Under the pieces are notes generated by a model, which saw only the letters and a program-made list of their open reading frames with translations, did not search any database and had not been told where the DNA came from. Made by a program: the position numbers and the translations under genes. Below are positions 38,490 through 50,647 of a stretch of DNA of 64,000 bases, piece after piece. How positions within the stretch are numbered: the stretch's first letter is position 1; each line of letters starts with the position of its first letter. Location: NCBI GenBank assembly GCA_038049695.1, contig CP142453.1:127137001-127201000 (forward strand), read 5' to 3'. Source of the DNA: Cinnamomum chago. Taxonomy: Eukaryota; Streptophyta; Magnoliopsida; Laurales; Lauraceae.

Positions 38490-38990
38490 TGATCTTCTTG
38501 GTGAAGTTCCTTTCATGCCTTTTCTTCATGTATCTGTGGATCTTCTCTTTCCTTTCTTCAATCGAGAGCCGTCCAACTTTGTAAGCCGATTCTTCAAATG
38601 TGGAGATGTCAGAAGTAAGAGGACCTCCTCCACTCGCCCCCACCAGCTGTTGTTGTTGCTGTTGCTGCTGGTGGTTCTCATTGAGTCCCTTGATCCCCAC
38701 ACAATCAACAAAGAGAATAAATGCCCGCAGATATAGATTCTCTCTCTCTCTCCCTCTCTCCATTTTTTTTTTAAGAAGAAAATATTATAATAAATAAATA
38801 AATACATATATATATAGAAAATGTTCAAGTGCATCCATCCCTCAATATAGGGTGAGAGATACTTCCATAAATAAAAATTTTCGAGTACATAAGGTGAGGT
38901 ACACTTCCTTGTCTTCATATGTAAAAAGGAAAAGTACCCTCACCCTATAGTACCCTCACCCTATAGTGACGGATAGATGCACTTGAAACT

Positions 38991-39021
<31 letters not shown>

Positions 39022-42000
39022 AATCAAATCATCTATATATATATATATATATATGATCAGGTCAATGGCTCGTGCCTTATTCACAGTGGGTCAACCACTT
39101 GGATGGTCTTGATTGACCTGAATGCTGTAGAAGGTTAGGGCATCAAAGGATAGGATTACACAATCTTATCATCCTCTGACAGTGCATCCCTTTTATGGTA
39201 CTCGTCGATAGACAACTGTCAACTGTCACTCGTTATCAAGTAAAGAACGTTATATTCTATCACTGCCGTTCACAGAAACCGTTAAAGTGGTGGGACCTAA
39301 AAGGTATTTTTGTTGTCCTTGGGCCATTGACCTGATGCCCGCCCCCTCGCCAAGGAAAATCCTAGCCATCCGAGAGAACCTTTCCCACTATGATTGTGAT
39401 TCGGTGCTCTATTTTGGCTCCAATCACTGATTTGGATGCCATCAATCAATCAAGTGGGTAAATTTTGTTTGGAAGGATTTTGGATGGTAAAGCAAATTCT
39501 CAATGTTCTTCATTTGTACGGACTTTGGAGGACCAAAAACGATGGGAACCCCATGTCCAAATCTTTTCATGACAAAAAATGATCAAGTGCAGCCGACCAC
39601 CGATATGCACAGTGGATGGTTGGATGAGAATGATTTTCCTTAGATTGTCTTCAAAATAAACAGTTAGAACCAGCTCAATCCAACCACTCATTACCCACAC
39701 TCTTTGATGAAATAGTAATTATCATCAGTGTAATAAAATTGAGATTTAGAGCCTGTTTTCATAGATCTGGAACAAGAATTCATCGATGGGGATTTGTACA
39801 TTTGAGGATCTCACATTGATACTGGTGTGTATCAATGCATATAGCTGAGAAAAATAAAGTTCAGAGTGCAAATCCACTAAAATAAATATTTTTAAATCTT
39901 AACGAGGGGTGTTCGGATCTGAAAATTCTAACAAATGAAGATTTTTATTTGTTCAAATACTTAGAAATTTACAATTACCAAATATGAATTTACTATTTGA
40001 AAAAAACAAAAATCTTTTTCCTAAAGATTTGATTTCCAACACATGGTCCTGTCGTTCTTGCAAAAGAAATTTAAAAAGGAAAATGAACTGATATTCCTTA
40101 ATAAAGAAAAAATGAACTGATATTCCTTAATACATAAGATTTCAATCTCCTGTAATAGCAAATTCCTCCCACCAATGGAAACAGAATTTGGCAGTGCAGA
40201 GAATCCTCCTAGTGCACATGCCAGTCATCAGTGTGTCTTTTTTATCTAAGCATAATCATCCACGAGGCTGAAGTGGGCCCTACAAGTAGGTGTACTTCAT
40301 CCTTTCTCTTCAGATAATCATCTCTAATATGTATGTGGTTGACCAAGACTTTCAAAGCCCAACCGACTTTCAGTTGACCAACCATCAAGCCGGCCGGTTC
40401 TTGAAATGACTCAGGCCGTGCACACAAAAATAAAATAAAAATAAAATAAAAACCGGGCTTATCTGACTATACCTGTAATTCCCCAGAGCTAAAAACAGAA
40501 TCCGAACTGTAGACTCCACCATTTTCTCCCTGAAACTCCAGTTCATGCGACTGCAGCCCGGAATCCATTACAACACCCCCTGAGAACATTCCAGGAGCTT
40601 CCACAGACATCCCGCCGTTCAAATTCCCCGCCCCCATGTAACCGCCGACCACCATGCCAGGCTGCTGGTCGATGAAAGAACCCGACGATGGTGAGGATGG
40701 ATCCATGCAGATGTAAGGCGGCAAGGGGCACAAGCAGTCCTCGTCAAGGACCGCCGGCAGGGACATCTGCGGTGCAAGCCCCATGACTGAGTCGGGAGAG
40801 TACGGTGATACCCCGTTTGGGTTGACTGGATCTGAGAAGAGGATTTGAGATTGTAAGGAGAAAAGGTCGAGCTGGTCATGTTGGTTGGATATGTATGAAG
40901 GAAGGGAAAAGGCTGCTCCTGTAGGTGGTGATGAGAGGATGCTGTTTAAGGAGGCAGAGAGGTCGGTTTCTGCCTCTTGTGGGTCAAAGAGGATTGAAAG
41001 GTTGTTATTGTTATTGTTGGTGGTGGTGTTGTTGATGCATCCATTGGCGGTGGTGCAGTTGTTGTTGTTGGTGTTGGTGGTGGTGGTGAGTTTTCCTATG
41101 TCGAGCGGGAGAGAAGAAAAGGAAGAGAAGGTGGGGTCGGGGCCGTAGGAGTTATCGTCGTAACAGTAGCCGCCGGAGCATGATGATGATACATCGGAGC
41201 ATCTGAAGGCGTCCGGATATAAGCCTTGGTCAGAGAAATCAAACATTTGAGAGGTAATGGGGCTGGAAAGCTCCTCCTGTTGTTACAAACACAATCAACA
41301 ACATGGTGATTAGATTATACTTAGATCATAATAACACCAGAGCCTTTAGCATTTTGAACCTTTCTAGAATTGAGTCGTATCAAAACAAAAGTTCCTCCTG
41401 ATACAAATACAATGAATATGGTGTTGGGTTATATACTATCTGGGTCATTCATATTTTGGCTGCATGTTTTTAATCTTTCTTTTTTTTAATTAGTGTTAAA
41501 GCTACTTAGGAACAGGGCCATATATAAAAGGTCTGCAGGGTTTTGCATACCTTCAAAAACCTACTGTTCCTTACCAGTACATTTATGGTATGGTACTTGC
41601 TAATGTTTATGACTAGAATGATATTTTTAACAGCTAAATGCTAGATGTAGTAGCAGAAATGTTTTACTTTTGCCACCATTTTCTGCAATGGCTGAAGAAT
41701 AAAAACTTATTAGAAAAGGTTAAAGTTGCAAGGAGTAGGCTTTTAAAACTATTCTTCAAACTTAGAAAGTACTTTACATAGGTTTTGGGAAATCCCTTGT
41801 AATCAAAGAATGAAGTTATGGTCTTATCATGTTGCAAATCAAATAAGCTAAGGGGAGATTAAATGTGGAGAAAAAGAAAGGTAAGGAATTCACATGAAGC
41901 CAGGGAAACAAATCTGAAGAAGATAATTGTAGAATAAGAAGAGAGGAGAGATATTTTCTATGTGATAAAGAGAAATACCACATCTGAAAAGAGATGAATG

Positions 42001-43889
42001 CTCATGGGGAGAAATCCTGTTTTCGCTGGTTTTTCAAAGAAAATTATCTCACCCATCTGAGGAAAAAGAATTCCCAAGAGTCAGATCCACACCAGGGCTC
42101 TAAATCTCAAGGCCAAATGCTTCTGCGGTGGGGCTTTTCCACCAAATTCAAAGCTCCCACATATTTATATTGCTTGCATGGAAAACATCCAACATAAAGT
42201 TGGAGAGCACTACCATGCTTTTCTTCTCGCACGCAAGGAAAGAAAAGGCAATATTCTCTGTTGCATTGGTTCCAAAACCATGTCGATCTTATAGGCTTTT
42301 ATCAGCAAGTGAAAGGAGGATGCGTACTGTGTCCCATGTGAAATGTAGACCCTATTAATAACAACTTGTAACATTGATGTTAACCTAGTTTTGATGAAGA
42401 TAATTCCAACAGAAAAGCAAAAAAATAAAAATGCTTCAGATGTCTTCTTTATTCTCATCAAAGGAAGCAAGAGAGTGCAAAATATCACTTGCCATGCTGC
42501 TTTTTTTTTTTTTTATTCTTTTCTATTATAAAAGTTCTGAGCTCTATGTACACGTGAGATGCTTGTAAAGATATTGCTATCTGGACTTCAATCAAAGGTT
42601 TGAAAGCTACAGTGAAAAGTTCATGGCAACATGCGATTTGGATACTCATCTAAACATGGCTTTATGGGATACTCATCTAACATGGCTTTATGTTCGCAAT
42701 TTAAGGTTTTGATCAAGCCACTGTGCACTAGAATCAATCCATAGAATGTGTGGAAGAACGAAACCGCTAGTTTTGTAGGGCCTGTTAAGTGTAGCTTCTG
42801 GCCCAGTCATAGGCCCATTTCACTTGTTGATGGACCCCAACATGAGGCCTTGGGCTTTTTACTTCGAACCCATTGGGCCCGGTCTATTGATAGCCCCTGG
42901 ACGCTTGGTTATTTCTAAATGTGGGCGAGTTTGTTAAATTGTCAGCTGATTCTGTTCACATGTAGCTTTCTTAGCAATTTTGTTATGTGTGGTGGGCTCA
43001 TAAATTTAGTGCCAATTTACATATTTAAACACTAATGGACAGCTTTCATCTAGAAATGAATGGGATTAAGGTCCGCTATGAGATCTCTTATTTCATATGT
43101 TAAGACGCGACAATATATCTAATATTATATATATAAGTGTGTATGTATGTATGTATGTATGTATGTATATATATCATTATGATGGTTTTAAAGCTGAGAA
43201 GTTTGATGAACACAGTACATTTCTAGAAAAACAACAGGCACTCCAGGTACCATGTAGTTTTTGTCAAATAGTTTCCCAAAACAAAATATTACTTCAAAAC
43301 TACAACCTTTTAAAAAAAAAAGACAACATATACACTGAGAGAGGCAAAAATGAAGGTGGGCTGCTGATGCTCAGAAGAAATATTTCTGCATAACATAAAT
43401 TATCAAGTTTTCCAAACCTTTAGAAAAAAAAAAGGTCTTTTCCAAACCATTGACATTGTGAGAATCTTACATCCATATAAAAGCCTAAGAAATTATACAC
43501 CACATGGTTATATTTAAACCAGTTGAAAAGTTACAAACCATTAGCAAAAGAACAACAAGAAGACTAAAATAGACAACAGTATCATAAATATAGAAAATGA
43601 AAAAAGAAGATCACCTTTTTGGTAGAATCAAGAAGAAAAGTAAAAGCTTTATATATATATTTATTTATTTATTTATTTATTTATTTCATTGAGAAATGGA
43701 AAACCCAAATAAAAAACCACAAACTTTTACTCAATCTAAACCAATCTCAACAAACAACCAAACAAAACAAAAAAAAAAAAAAAGAGAAAAGAAATGAAAA
43801 GAACAGAAAAAAGGTAAAGAAGAAAAGTGTTAGATAATCACATTGACAATGGAAAGCTGCTCCGGTGGATGAATTATGTCCTGCAACAT
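37513..43889 (-). CDS. CCT-motif transcription factor (five exons, 428 aa)
   Basis: Coding exons, all joined in phase 0, are 43842-43889, 40473-41276, 38488-38688, 38234-38359 and 37513-37620. The N-terminus MLQDIIHPPEQLS, the SSPITSQMFDF segment and the C-terminus HISGVNSFKCNYPIQSWI match the plant CCT family of the At5g41380/ASML2 kind. The CCT domain spans about residues 327-371, from SIEERKEKIHRYMKKRHERN through FTKKIK and YACRKTLADSRPRVRGRF, and is split by an intron after KKIK. No B-box zinc finger or response-regulator domain is present. A Thr/Asn-rich low-complexity stretch covers about residues 80-108 and a run of eight Gln is at 291-298. CCT proteins act in the nucleus and many bind NF-Y complexes or affect sugar response and flowering; the role here is not known. 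Oddities: the donor of intron 3 is GTCTCT, fused to a (TC)n repeat, and the first intron is 2.6 kb. I am confident of the family and fairly sure of all five exons. Confidence 0.9.
38459..38486. repeat. (GA)14 microsatellite touching a splice donor
   Basis: Fourteen GA units on the plus strand, (TC)14 on the gene strand, begin exactly at the T of the intron-3 GT (38487-38486) of the CCT gene. Intron 3 is only 128 bp, so the repeat is more than a fifth of it. Confidence 0.95.
38824..38987. mobile_element. MITE with 33-bp terminal inverted repeats, in CCT intron 2
   Basis: The arms at 38824-38856 and 38955-38987 are inverse copies with three mismatches (start TTCAAGTGCATC, end AGGGTGAG). The right side carries an extra tandem copy of GTACCCTCACCCTATA. 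The flanks are AT-microsatellite, so the target duplication is ambiguous and I do not assign a superfamily. Confidence 0.8.
38998..39054. repeat. (AT)n tracts in CCT intron 2
   Basis: Two (TA)n runs separated by AAATCAAATCATC. They abut the right end of the MITE. Confidence 0.85.
39055..40472. other. Rest of CCT intron 2
   Basis: No exon is seen. A short direct duplication of AAATGAACTGATATTCC occurs at 40081 and 40110. Confidence 0.5.
41277..43841 (-). other. CCT intron 1 (2,565 bp)
   Basis: It is bounded by AAT|GTGATT at the donor and ACAACAG|GAGGAG at the acceptor. Inside are a 26-27 bp duplication at 42640-42692, a GTAT repeat at about 43138-43168 and a TTTA repeat at about 43658-43686. 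No other gene is recognised. Confidence 0.65.
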
Positions 43890-44101
43890 CTCTCTCTTAA
43901 GATGGTCCTTTTTTTGTTCTCCGGCGATCAAAAAATAAAAAAAAAAACCCAACGCGTATGTATCCTTTCAGATTTCCCTGTCCATCTTCATATTCACAAA
44001 GAAAAAACCAAAGAAAGAAAGAAACAAGAGAGAAGAGGAAGAGGAGGAAGAAAAAGACGAAGGCTGGGAGACATGTGGGGATAAAGACAGCCGTAAACGT
44101 T

Positions 44102-44109
44102 TATTTATA
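44102..44109 (-). promoter_or_regulatory. TATA box of the CCT gene
   Basis: TATAAATA on the minus strand, about 215 bp upstream of the ATG. The sequence between it and the ATG is strongly CT-rich (TTTCTTTCTTT and CCTCCTCTTCC runs), a common plant 5'-UTR composition. This implies a transcription start near 44070. Confidence 0.6.
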
Positions 44110-44942
44110 CACAATCTCTGTTGGGGAGTCTGCAACGGCGTTTATCCGTACATCTTCGTCAGTACGGGAAGTACCGGGTGTCGGACCCGTTGTTAACGGG
44201 CTGCCACGAATCCGCTATCGTATCCAAGGTCGGTCTGTTTGGAGCTTGGGAGAAGATGACACGTTGCATTATGATCCGACGTGGCACAGGCTGAGGAGAT
44301 GGGGCCCAAGAGATTTTGTTTTCTAGGATAGCTAGAATTGGTTCAAACGGTAAGAGAGAAAAAGTGGGAACACCAACCCTTTGGAAAAAAAAAAAACGTG
44401 TTATTATGGAAAAAAAAAAAAACGTGTTATTATTATGTTTCTCTTTATCATCAATACGTGTATGTATTGATGGCCTAAAGTATTGATGGCCTAAATCAAC
44501 TATGTCGGATCACCTATCGCATTGTGAGTGGACCAATAATATTCAGTCATATCATCGAAAAAATTTAGCTGATTAGTATTGATTCAAGTCCTACACTTGT
44601 TCGTAAGGTACCTCATATGGAGGTGTACGGCAAGTAGGAATTGTACAAGAAATAAGCCTCACTTGATGGACTGGTAATTGGATATAACTAATGATGTTTG
44701 TTAATGTCAGTCTATGAACTCACTTCTTATTGTGGTTAAGGGTGCGTTTGGTTGGGCTTATCAAAATACAAAACTATTTTTTTTGAAATGACTACTAGAA
44801 AATCAACTTGGCAATGGGTTTCATTTATATGCATTGAGGTCCACCTGGCAAGTAGAATTCAAAGAAAAAAAATTCATTGAAATTAAAAAATAAATTAAAA
44901 AAATAATAAATGGTGAGAATTTAATCCTTTTGAGAGAGGAGG
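44110..44942. other. CCT promoter flank and spacer
   Basis: Contains a 25-bp tandem duplication at 44383-44407 and 44408-44432 (GGA12-ACGTGTTATTAT type). GGGTGCGTTTGGTTGGGC near 44740 looks like the end of a MITE, but no partner was found. Confidence 0.4.
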
Positions 44943-45017
44943 GGTGGATGTAGCCAAGTGGATCAAGGCAATGGATTGTGGATCCACCATGCACGGGTTC
45001 AATCCCGTCGTTCACCC
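44943..45017 (+). tRNA. trnH-GUG: Decayed plastid-type trnH-GUG copy
   Basis: The 75-bp segment closely follows plastid trnH-GUG as I know it: GATGTAGCCAAGTGGATCAA is retained and the anticodon loop reads TTGTGGA with GTG. Differences include the acceptor-stem CG changing to TG on one side and CA on the other, which keeps the pair as T-A; CG to CA in the T stem; and loss of one T in the T loop, leaving six bases. The first anticodon-stem pair is also broken. No plastid flank is recognisable. It is probably a nuclear insert of plastid (or plastid-derived mitochondrial) DNA and not a working tRNA. Confidence 0.85.
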
Positions 45018-47131
45018 ATCATTCACTATCCCTATTCCTATCTTGATTTCACCCTAGAAAATAATATTTATTTGATAGTTAATATTCCCTTTCAATAACC
45101 TTTAAGTGGTGGTCAAAAATTTGTGTTTGTTTTTCGTGTTATTATGCATGGGTCAAATATTATTCCATTTAATGGTAAGTAAATTTTTATGCAGACTGAT
45201 GTCCCACCAAAGAGCTAAGGTAAGTTGAAGAGAACATTGATGGAAGTTGTAATAATAATAAATCTCGAAAAATACAATTGATTCATAAATTTGATTTAGG
45301 AGAGAACGAAATTGAGAAATGAAATTCATGTAGCCAACATCAACATAATTGAGATGAGGCTTTGAAATGATGACAATGATGAATGGCCGGCATCAAAATG
45401 TCTTATTTTACCTGCAAGTTGTGATGTAGAGTAAATCTTATACCACTGATATGTTGATATGCCTGCTGGACCAATAAAATACAAGAGGAGATTATAAAAA
45501 TATATATATTCAAATACCAAAAATCAAAGTTTGTTCGACAAATTTAGTTGTCTGATCTGATGTGATAATTCTTAGATGTTGACTAAATTTTTTTATAATG
45601 TCAATTTAAAATCTTAAATCTAATTATTAAAAATGTCAAAAATGTGTGCATGGAATTGAAAGGGTTATATTTGGATAGAGGGCTATCATATCTCAGGTTT
45701 AGAGGCAATAAAAGATGGTGAAGAAGATCTCAAATCCAGCATCTATAGTAATATTCCAGTGTAAAATTGAGTTTGGTGACAATTTGAGGAGAGTGTGGGA
45801 TATGACCAAAATGTGGGCCCCTCTGGGTTGCTTCATAGGGATAGGGGATCAATCCCAAGTATCCTAGTGTAGCATATCTAGAGTTTTCACTTGGGATGGG
45901 GCTGGATAGAGCTGTTATTTTAAGCATATGGGCTAGAGCATTAACTGATGATATGACCCAACAATTAAATGGGCTTGGCCTCAACATACACCTGCCTAAA
46001 GATCCAGCTAGATGGCCTCATCCAGCCCGGCAAATTAACCATAAAAGATTGTTAGTATGCAGGACTTGGACCTAACTATTAGGTATATATGTGTCTGAGT
46101 TTGGACCCAAACTTAGGCTTACCCACCCAATCAGCGAACATGTTGGATACGGACCATTGACCAACTTCTCTCTCAATATTCAATTATGGCCTTTCCTCAA
46201 ATCCTCCTAATCAAGCTGGTATTAACATTGTAACAGTATCATTAAGCAAGGGAACATTCAACGTAGGGGTGGCAAACACTTGGGTCAGGATTAAACAGGT
46301 CAGGTTGATAAAAAGGTTTGCACGTTCAGGTCCAACTCATATCTGACCCAATTATTGGTGGGTCCCCGACTCAACCTTCATACCTGGAAGTCAGGACTTT
46401 TATTCACATCTGAATCATATTAAGTTTGAGAGTAGTCAGGATTACACATATCAGATGCAGGTCAGGTCAGGTCAGTTCAGTTCAGTTTTACCACCCCTAG
46501 TGGTAATTGAGCCAGATTTGGTACGTATTAATTAAGTTGGATTGGAATGTGTCTGTGGGCTGAGACCCAACCCGTATCTGACCCATATATGGGACGGGTC
46601 AAACCAAACCCAGCCCGGTTTCGTCACCCCTAAATCTAATTCAAATTGTGCTCACCAGCTCAGTCAGATCCTGTAATGAATCCCATCCCACCCGTACCAG
46701 GCAGGAGACACTGGGGAAAGAGAGTGGCCAACACAAAATCCTCAGGTGGAGGATCATATCATGCCTCTCATCAAGTAAAATGCACTTCACTTTCCCTCAA
46801 CTGCCTTTATCTTTTAAGAGGTTGATGATGATTTATTCTTTCTATCCATTTCTCCAACTTGTATTTGACTGACAATCCCAAAGCTTCCAATCAGTTTGGA
46901 TTAAATGCTCACTAACCCCAGTTTTCCAACAAATCTTACTTACACACTAACAAAATTCCACTCAAGCCATAGTAAGCTGGAGAGAAAGGCAAGGCCACAA
47001 CAAAGCTCAGCCTACTACTGCCTAGGTAGTAGGTAGTCACCTTTGCATCAACCAGCCCAGCAACAAGTAGCCACAAGATTCTCTCCCAGATAGATATCAA
47101 AGAGCAATTTCCAAAAATCTAACATGACTGA

Positions 47132-47164
<33 letters not shown>

Positions 47165-47841
47165 CATCCAGGGAAAGGAAGGAAAAAAGTGTCATTCCCA
47201 GAATTCCCTCTCAACATGGATTGACACACTAAAAGATCTATCTGAACAGGAATCCTTACTTTCAGAGCCCAATTGGTACGATAACCGCGGGGGCATCCGA
47301 CACCAATGCAACATGTCGTGTCGAGAACCCATTCAGATCAATCCATCTCTCTACATTTAGATTGATGATTAAGTTCCTTGCCTAGCCATTTGCGCCCTAA
47401 TTCCATTGATTATGTGGTTGGTTTTGCCTTAAATGATGATAATTCTCCTTCTAGATACTTAGGCAAAAATTCCCTCTCACATGAGGAGCTTCTGATCGTT
47501 TGGACCTCTCTGTCTCTCTGTCTATCTCTTTCCTTCAGACAATATCGTTTTTGGATTATGTTCTACTGTATTGTGCCACTCGTGATTGAAATATATTCCA
47601 TAGACCGGAACATGGACACTGACTTTGCTTTTTGAGCCAAGCCTCACATGATGGGCATTTATACCAAACAGATCAAGATAGAAGAGATTGACCACTACTG
47701 TATGCCGTATTTAGCAACACAGCATCCCATTCATGTCATATGATTGCCTACATTTTTTGGGATGGGAGTGGCTCTAGCCGGGTTGGGAAAATTGACCACT
47801 ATGGGCCAAACCCAACTTGAGCGGATTTTTTTTTTTTTTTA
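45018..47841. other. Intergenic spacer, no gene seen
   Basis: A GATGAGGCTTTGAAATGATGACAATGATGA segment near 45350 resembles an RTE-LINE tail. A (TC)n microsatellite lies at about 47133-47164. No exon is supported. Confidence 0.4.
46264..46632. mobile_element. Possible hAT-like MITE(s)
   Basis: TAGGGGTGGCAAAC at 46264 faces GTTTTACCACCCCTA ending at 46499, and a second end (TCACCCCTA) lies at 46632. The interior is rich in GGTCAGG motifs. This is typical of hAT-derived miniature elements, but no 8-bp target duplication was found for either right end. Confidence 0.5.
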
Positions 47842-48451
47842 AGATTTGAGGTACATTCCTTTATAAAAAAAAAAAAAAAAGCAGATTTATTAAGGAACTT
47901 TAAGCGACAAGTATAGATGTGAGCATGTAGAATGGTAGATATTGTGTGAGACAACTTTTATTCGTTGATTGTGTATGGCTTTTGCGCACGTCAGGGCCTT
48001 ATAGGGTCTAATTATAAATTAACCCAAGGCAGTTGAGGTTGGGGCCTTATTTGGGCCCGTATGGAAATTATACAAATCACGATTAAAACTAATTTCTTGT
48101 ATAGAGGAGGATCTTAGGGAGTCAATGAAATTCCGATTTTTTTTTTTTTTTTTTGTCTTCATTTTTTTAGATTTGAGGTACATTCCTTTATAAAAAAAAG
48201 CTGATTTATTAAGGAACTTTAAGCGACAAGTATAGATGTGAGCATGTAGAATGGTAGATATTGTGTGGGACAACTTTTATTCGTTGATTGTGTATGGCTT
48301 TTGCGCACATCAGGGCCTTATAGGGTCTAAATATAAATTAACCCAAGGCATTTGAGGTTGGGGTCTTATTTGGGCCCATATGGAGATGATAGAAATAACG
48401 ACTAGAACTAATTTCTTACATAGAGGAGGATCCCAGGGAGTCTTTGAAATC
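47842..48451. repeat. Direct duplication of a ~290-bp segment
   Basis: Copy A (47842-48136) and copy B (48169-48451) share AGATTTGAGGTACATTCC, TATTAAGGAACTTTAAGCG, GCATGTAGAATGGTAGATA and GAGGAGGATC blocks in the same order. Each is preceded by a T-run, and differences are scattered substitutions and A-run length. The origin of the unit is unknown. Confidence 0.9.
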
Positions 48452-49099
48452 CCCTCCCCATAGGGATAAGATTCTTTTTATAAGTAAGCCATGCATGGTT
48501 CTTATGTGTTTGTTTTATTTTACTTTTTACAATGACTTATTCGCATACACTTGTTGAATTTAATTGAACATGATTCTTATATGGGCGCTTATTAGCAGAG
48601 GATCACTGCTCTTTAGTTATTTGGTTTAATGTTTAGACTTTATATTCAAATTCAAGTCCAATGCCCACTTTTTGGTGAAAAATAAAGCGTTGCAAAATCC
48701 CCAAAAGCACTGCCACTGAGGAAATTATTATACAACCCATTCACCTTTTTTCTATATGACATTCATTTGTTTGTTTAGTATTTAACTCATAAAAATCTAA
48801 TGCAGTACATTCTAGCAAGGACCTAAATTTGATGAGTTAAAAGATAACATTCATCAATATCATCAAGTAATCTTCTCTAGGTTAGTAAAATGATTGCCTA
48901 TCCATCACCATAAATCAGATTGTTTTAAAGTGACTCAATCTGCATCTACCGTCATGTTGCCTGTCGCATTGCATTGATGGTCCCCAAACTTGAATAAAAG
49001 AGGGTTAATATCAAGTTTACATTGGGTACCCCATGGCAATGTAGGCTAAAAAATAATTTTCTTTCTCTTCGTACCCTAAGATCAGCCTTGACTTGTCAG
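48452..49099. other. Spacer, no gene seen
   Basis: AT-rich, no recognisable exon or element. Confidence 0.4.
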
Positions 49100-49561
49100 T
49101 AGGGGTGCAAATGGGTATCCGATTCACCGATTACCCTAAAGTTCCGACTAGCAAAAAAGCGGGTCTGAAACCCAATTTAGGTTCGGATTGATATACGGGT
49201 TCATATAGGTTCCAACCTGCGGACCCGGAATCCAACATATGAGTCTTTGATATTGCATATTATACCTTAAAATTAATCTTTTTAGGCTTTTTTATGTATA
49301 ATACTGGAGATAGTGGACTTGATGCACTGCTATAAGTTAAATAATATGCTTAGTTTAAGAGAAAATTAAAAAATGAAAAGAAATTATAACCGATTTTGGA
49401 ATTAGATTCTAATCCTATAAGTGGATCCGATTTTGGAACCAGGTCTGGAGCCAACAGAATAAGTTCCAAGTCAAAATCGGAACTCAAACCATAACCGTTA
49501 TTTAGAAAAGGATCCGGGTCCATTATGGTTCCAACCCGAAACCGTTCCGTTTGCAACCCTA
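49100..49561. mobile_element. hAT-type non-autonomous element (462 bp)
   Basis: The termini TAGGGGTGCAAATGG and, inverted, TAGGGTTGCAAACGG match the hAT MITE pattern. Flanks CTTGTCAG (49092-49099) and CTTGTTAT (49562-49569) agree at six of eight positions, consistent with an aged 8-bp duplication. There is no transposase coding. Confidence 0.75.
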
Positions 49562-50188
49562 CTTGTTATGGCTGGTAAAGCCCTTGTAGTGTGAAAAACC
49601 GGCCCACATAAGCCAGGGGTTGGGCTCAGACAAGCCAGCATCGGATCCGGGGCGAGCCTTTGAGGGCCCTTGCTAAGGACCTCCAGCGCAGACTTCCACA
49701 GCACATCTACTATGTGGGGCCTACCTATATGTGTCAATGCAACCCAATGGCACTTGCTAACCCCACTTGAATTGCCGCCGGCCCCAATTTGACTTAGATT
49801 GGAACTGTATTCTCAAGATTATTAAAAAGAAAGTGCATATAAAACCAATTAAACTTCTCAGTCCATCCTCAGCTGAGTGCCAAAACATGTAGGGCCCACA
49901 TTGAACCTCCCGGGGGGCCCTCAGAACGTCAGTGGCCCCACTCAATTTATAGACCAAGTCTTTACCATCCAAAATCATGGTACAATTGATCCAACGGTCC
50001 AATCCATTCATATAGGTGTCAAACCCCAAGACCCGAAACAATCGGAGGGTCCAGAATCTAAAACTTTTAAAATCACCAATTACATTGTTTAATTTTTTTA
50101 ATCTCACTGATTTGTAAACAAAAATTCTATTGATAGGAGGAAATGACAAATATAAAACAGTAAAGAAACATTGTTTTGCTAACCTTAA
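49562..50188. other. Spacer, no gene seen
   Basis: No exon recognised. Open frames on the minus strand here are not codon-like. Confidence 0.4.
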
Positions 50189-50647
50189 CCCTCCGTTTGG
50201 GAGGGGGGTGGGAGGGGGCCGGGGGAGAAAAAAAGGGGGAAAAGTGGGGGAAATTTTTTTTTTTTTATGGTGTTTGGGAAAAGTGGGGGAGAGAAAATGG
50301 GGGGGATGGGGTGGGGGGAAAAAGGGTGAAAAAATTTTCTCCCAAAACAAAGGAGAAAATAGGGGAAAGGAGGGGAAAATAGACAAAATGACTAAATTGC
50401 CCTTTATATATAGAAGATAATTTTAAAGTTTTTACAAAAGTAAAGACAAAACAGTAATTTTCTCTCTATCTCACAAACAAACAAAACCCTACTTTTTCAC
50501 TTTTCTTCCCCCTACTTTTTGACTTCCCAAACAAGCAGAGGTAAAATTAATTTTCCCTCCCCTCCCCTTCATTTTCCTTCCCCTCAAATTTCCCCTCCCC
50601 TCCCCTCCCCTCCCCTCCCCTCTCCTCTCCCTTTCCCAAACTGAGGG
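50189..50647. mobile_element. G/C-run Harbinger-like MITE
   Basis: The left end CCCTCCGTTTGGGAGGG and the inverted right end CCCTCAGTTTGGGAAAGGG form terminal inverted repeats. TAA flanks both (50186-50188 and 50648-50650), as expected for PIF/Harbinger. The left half is a run of G-tracts (50199-50330) and the right half a run of C-tracts (50545-50635), so the element can fold back on itself and the G-rich strand has quadruplex potential. Confidence 0.75.

Noticed and set aside
46264-46632. Confident hAT call
   Set aside because: Ends fit, but neither right end gives an 8-bp duplication matching the left flank, so it was kept as tentative.
50130-50420. Gly/Lys-rich open frames
   Set aside because: They arise from the G-tracts of the Harbinger-like MITE and have no independent support.
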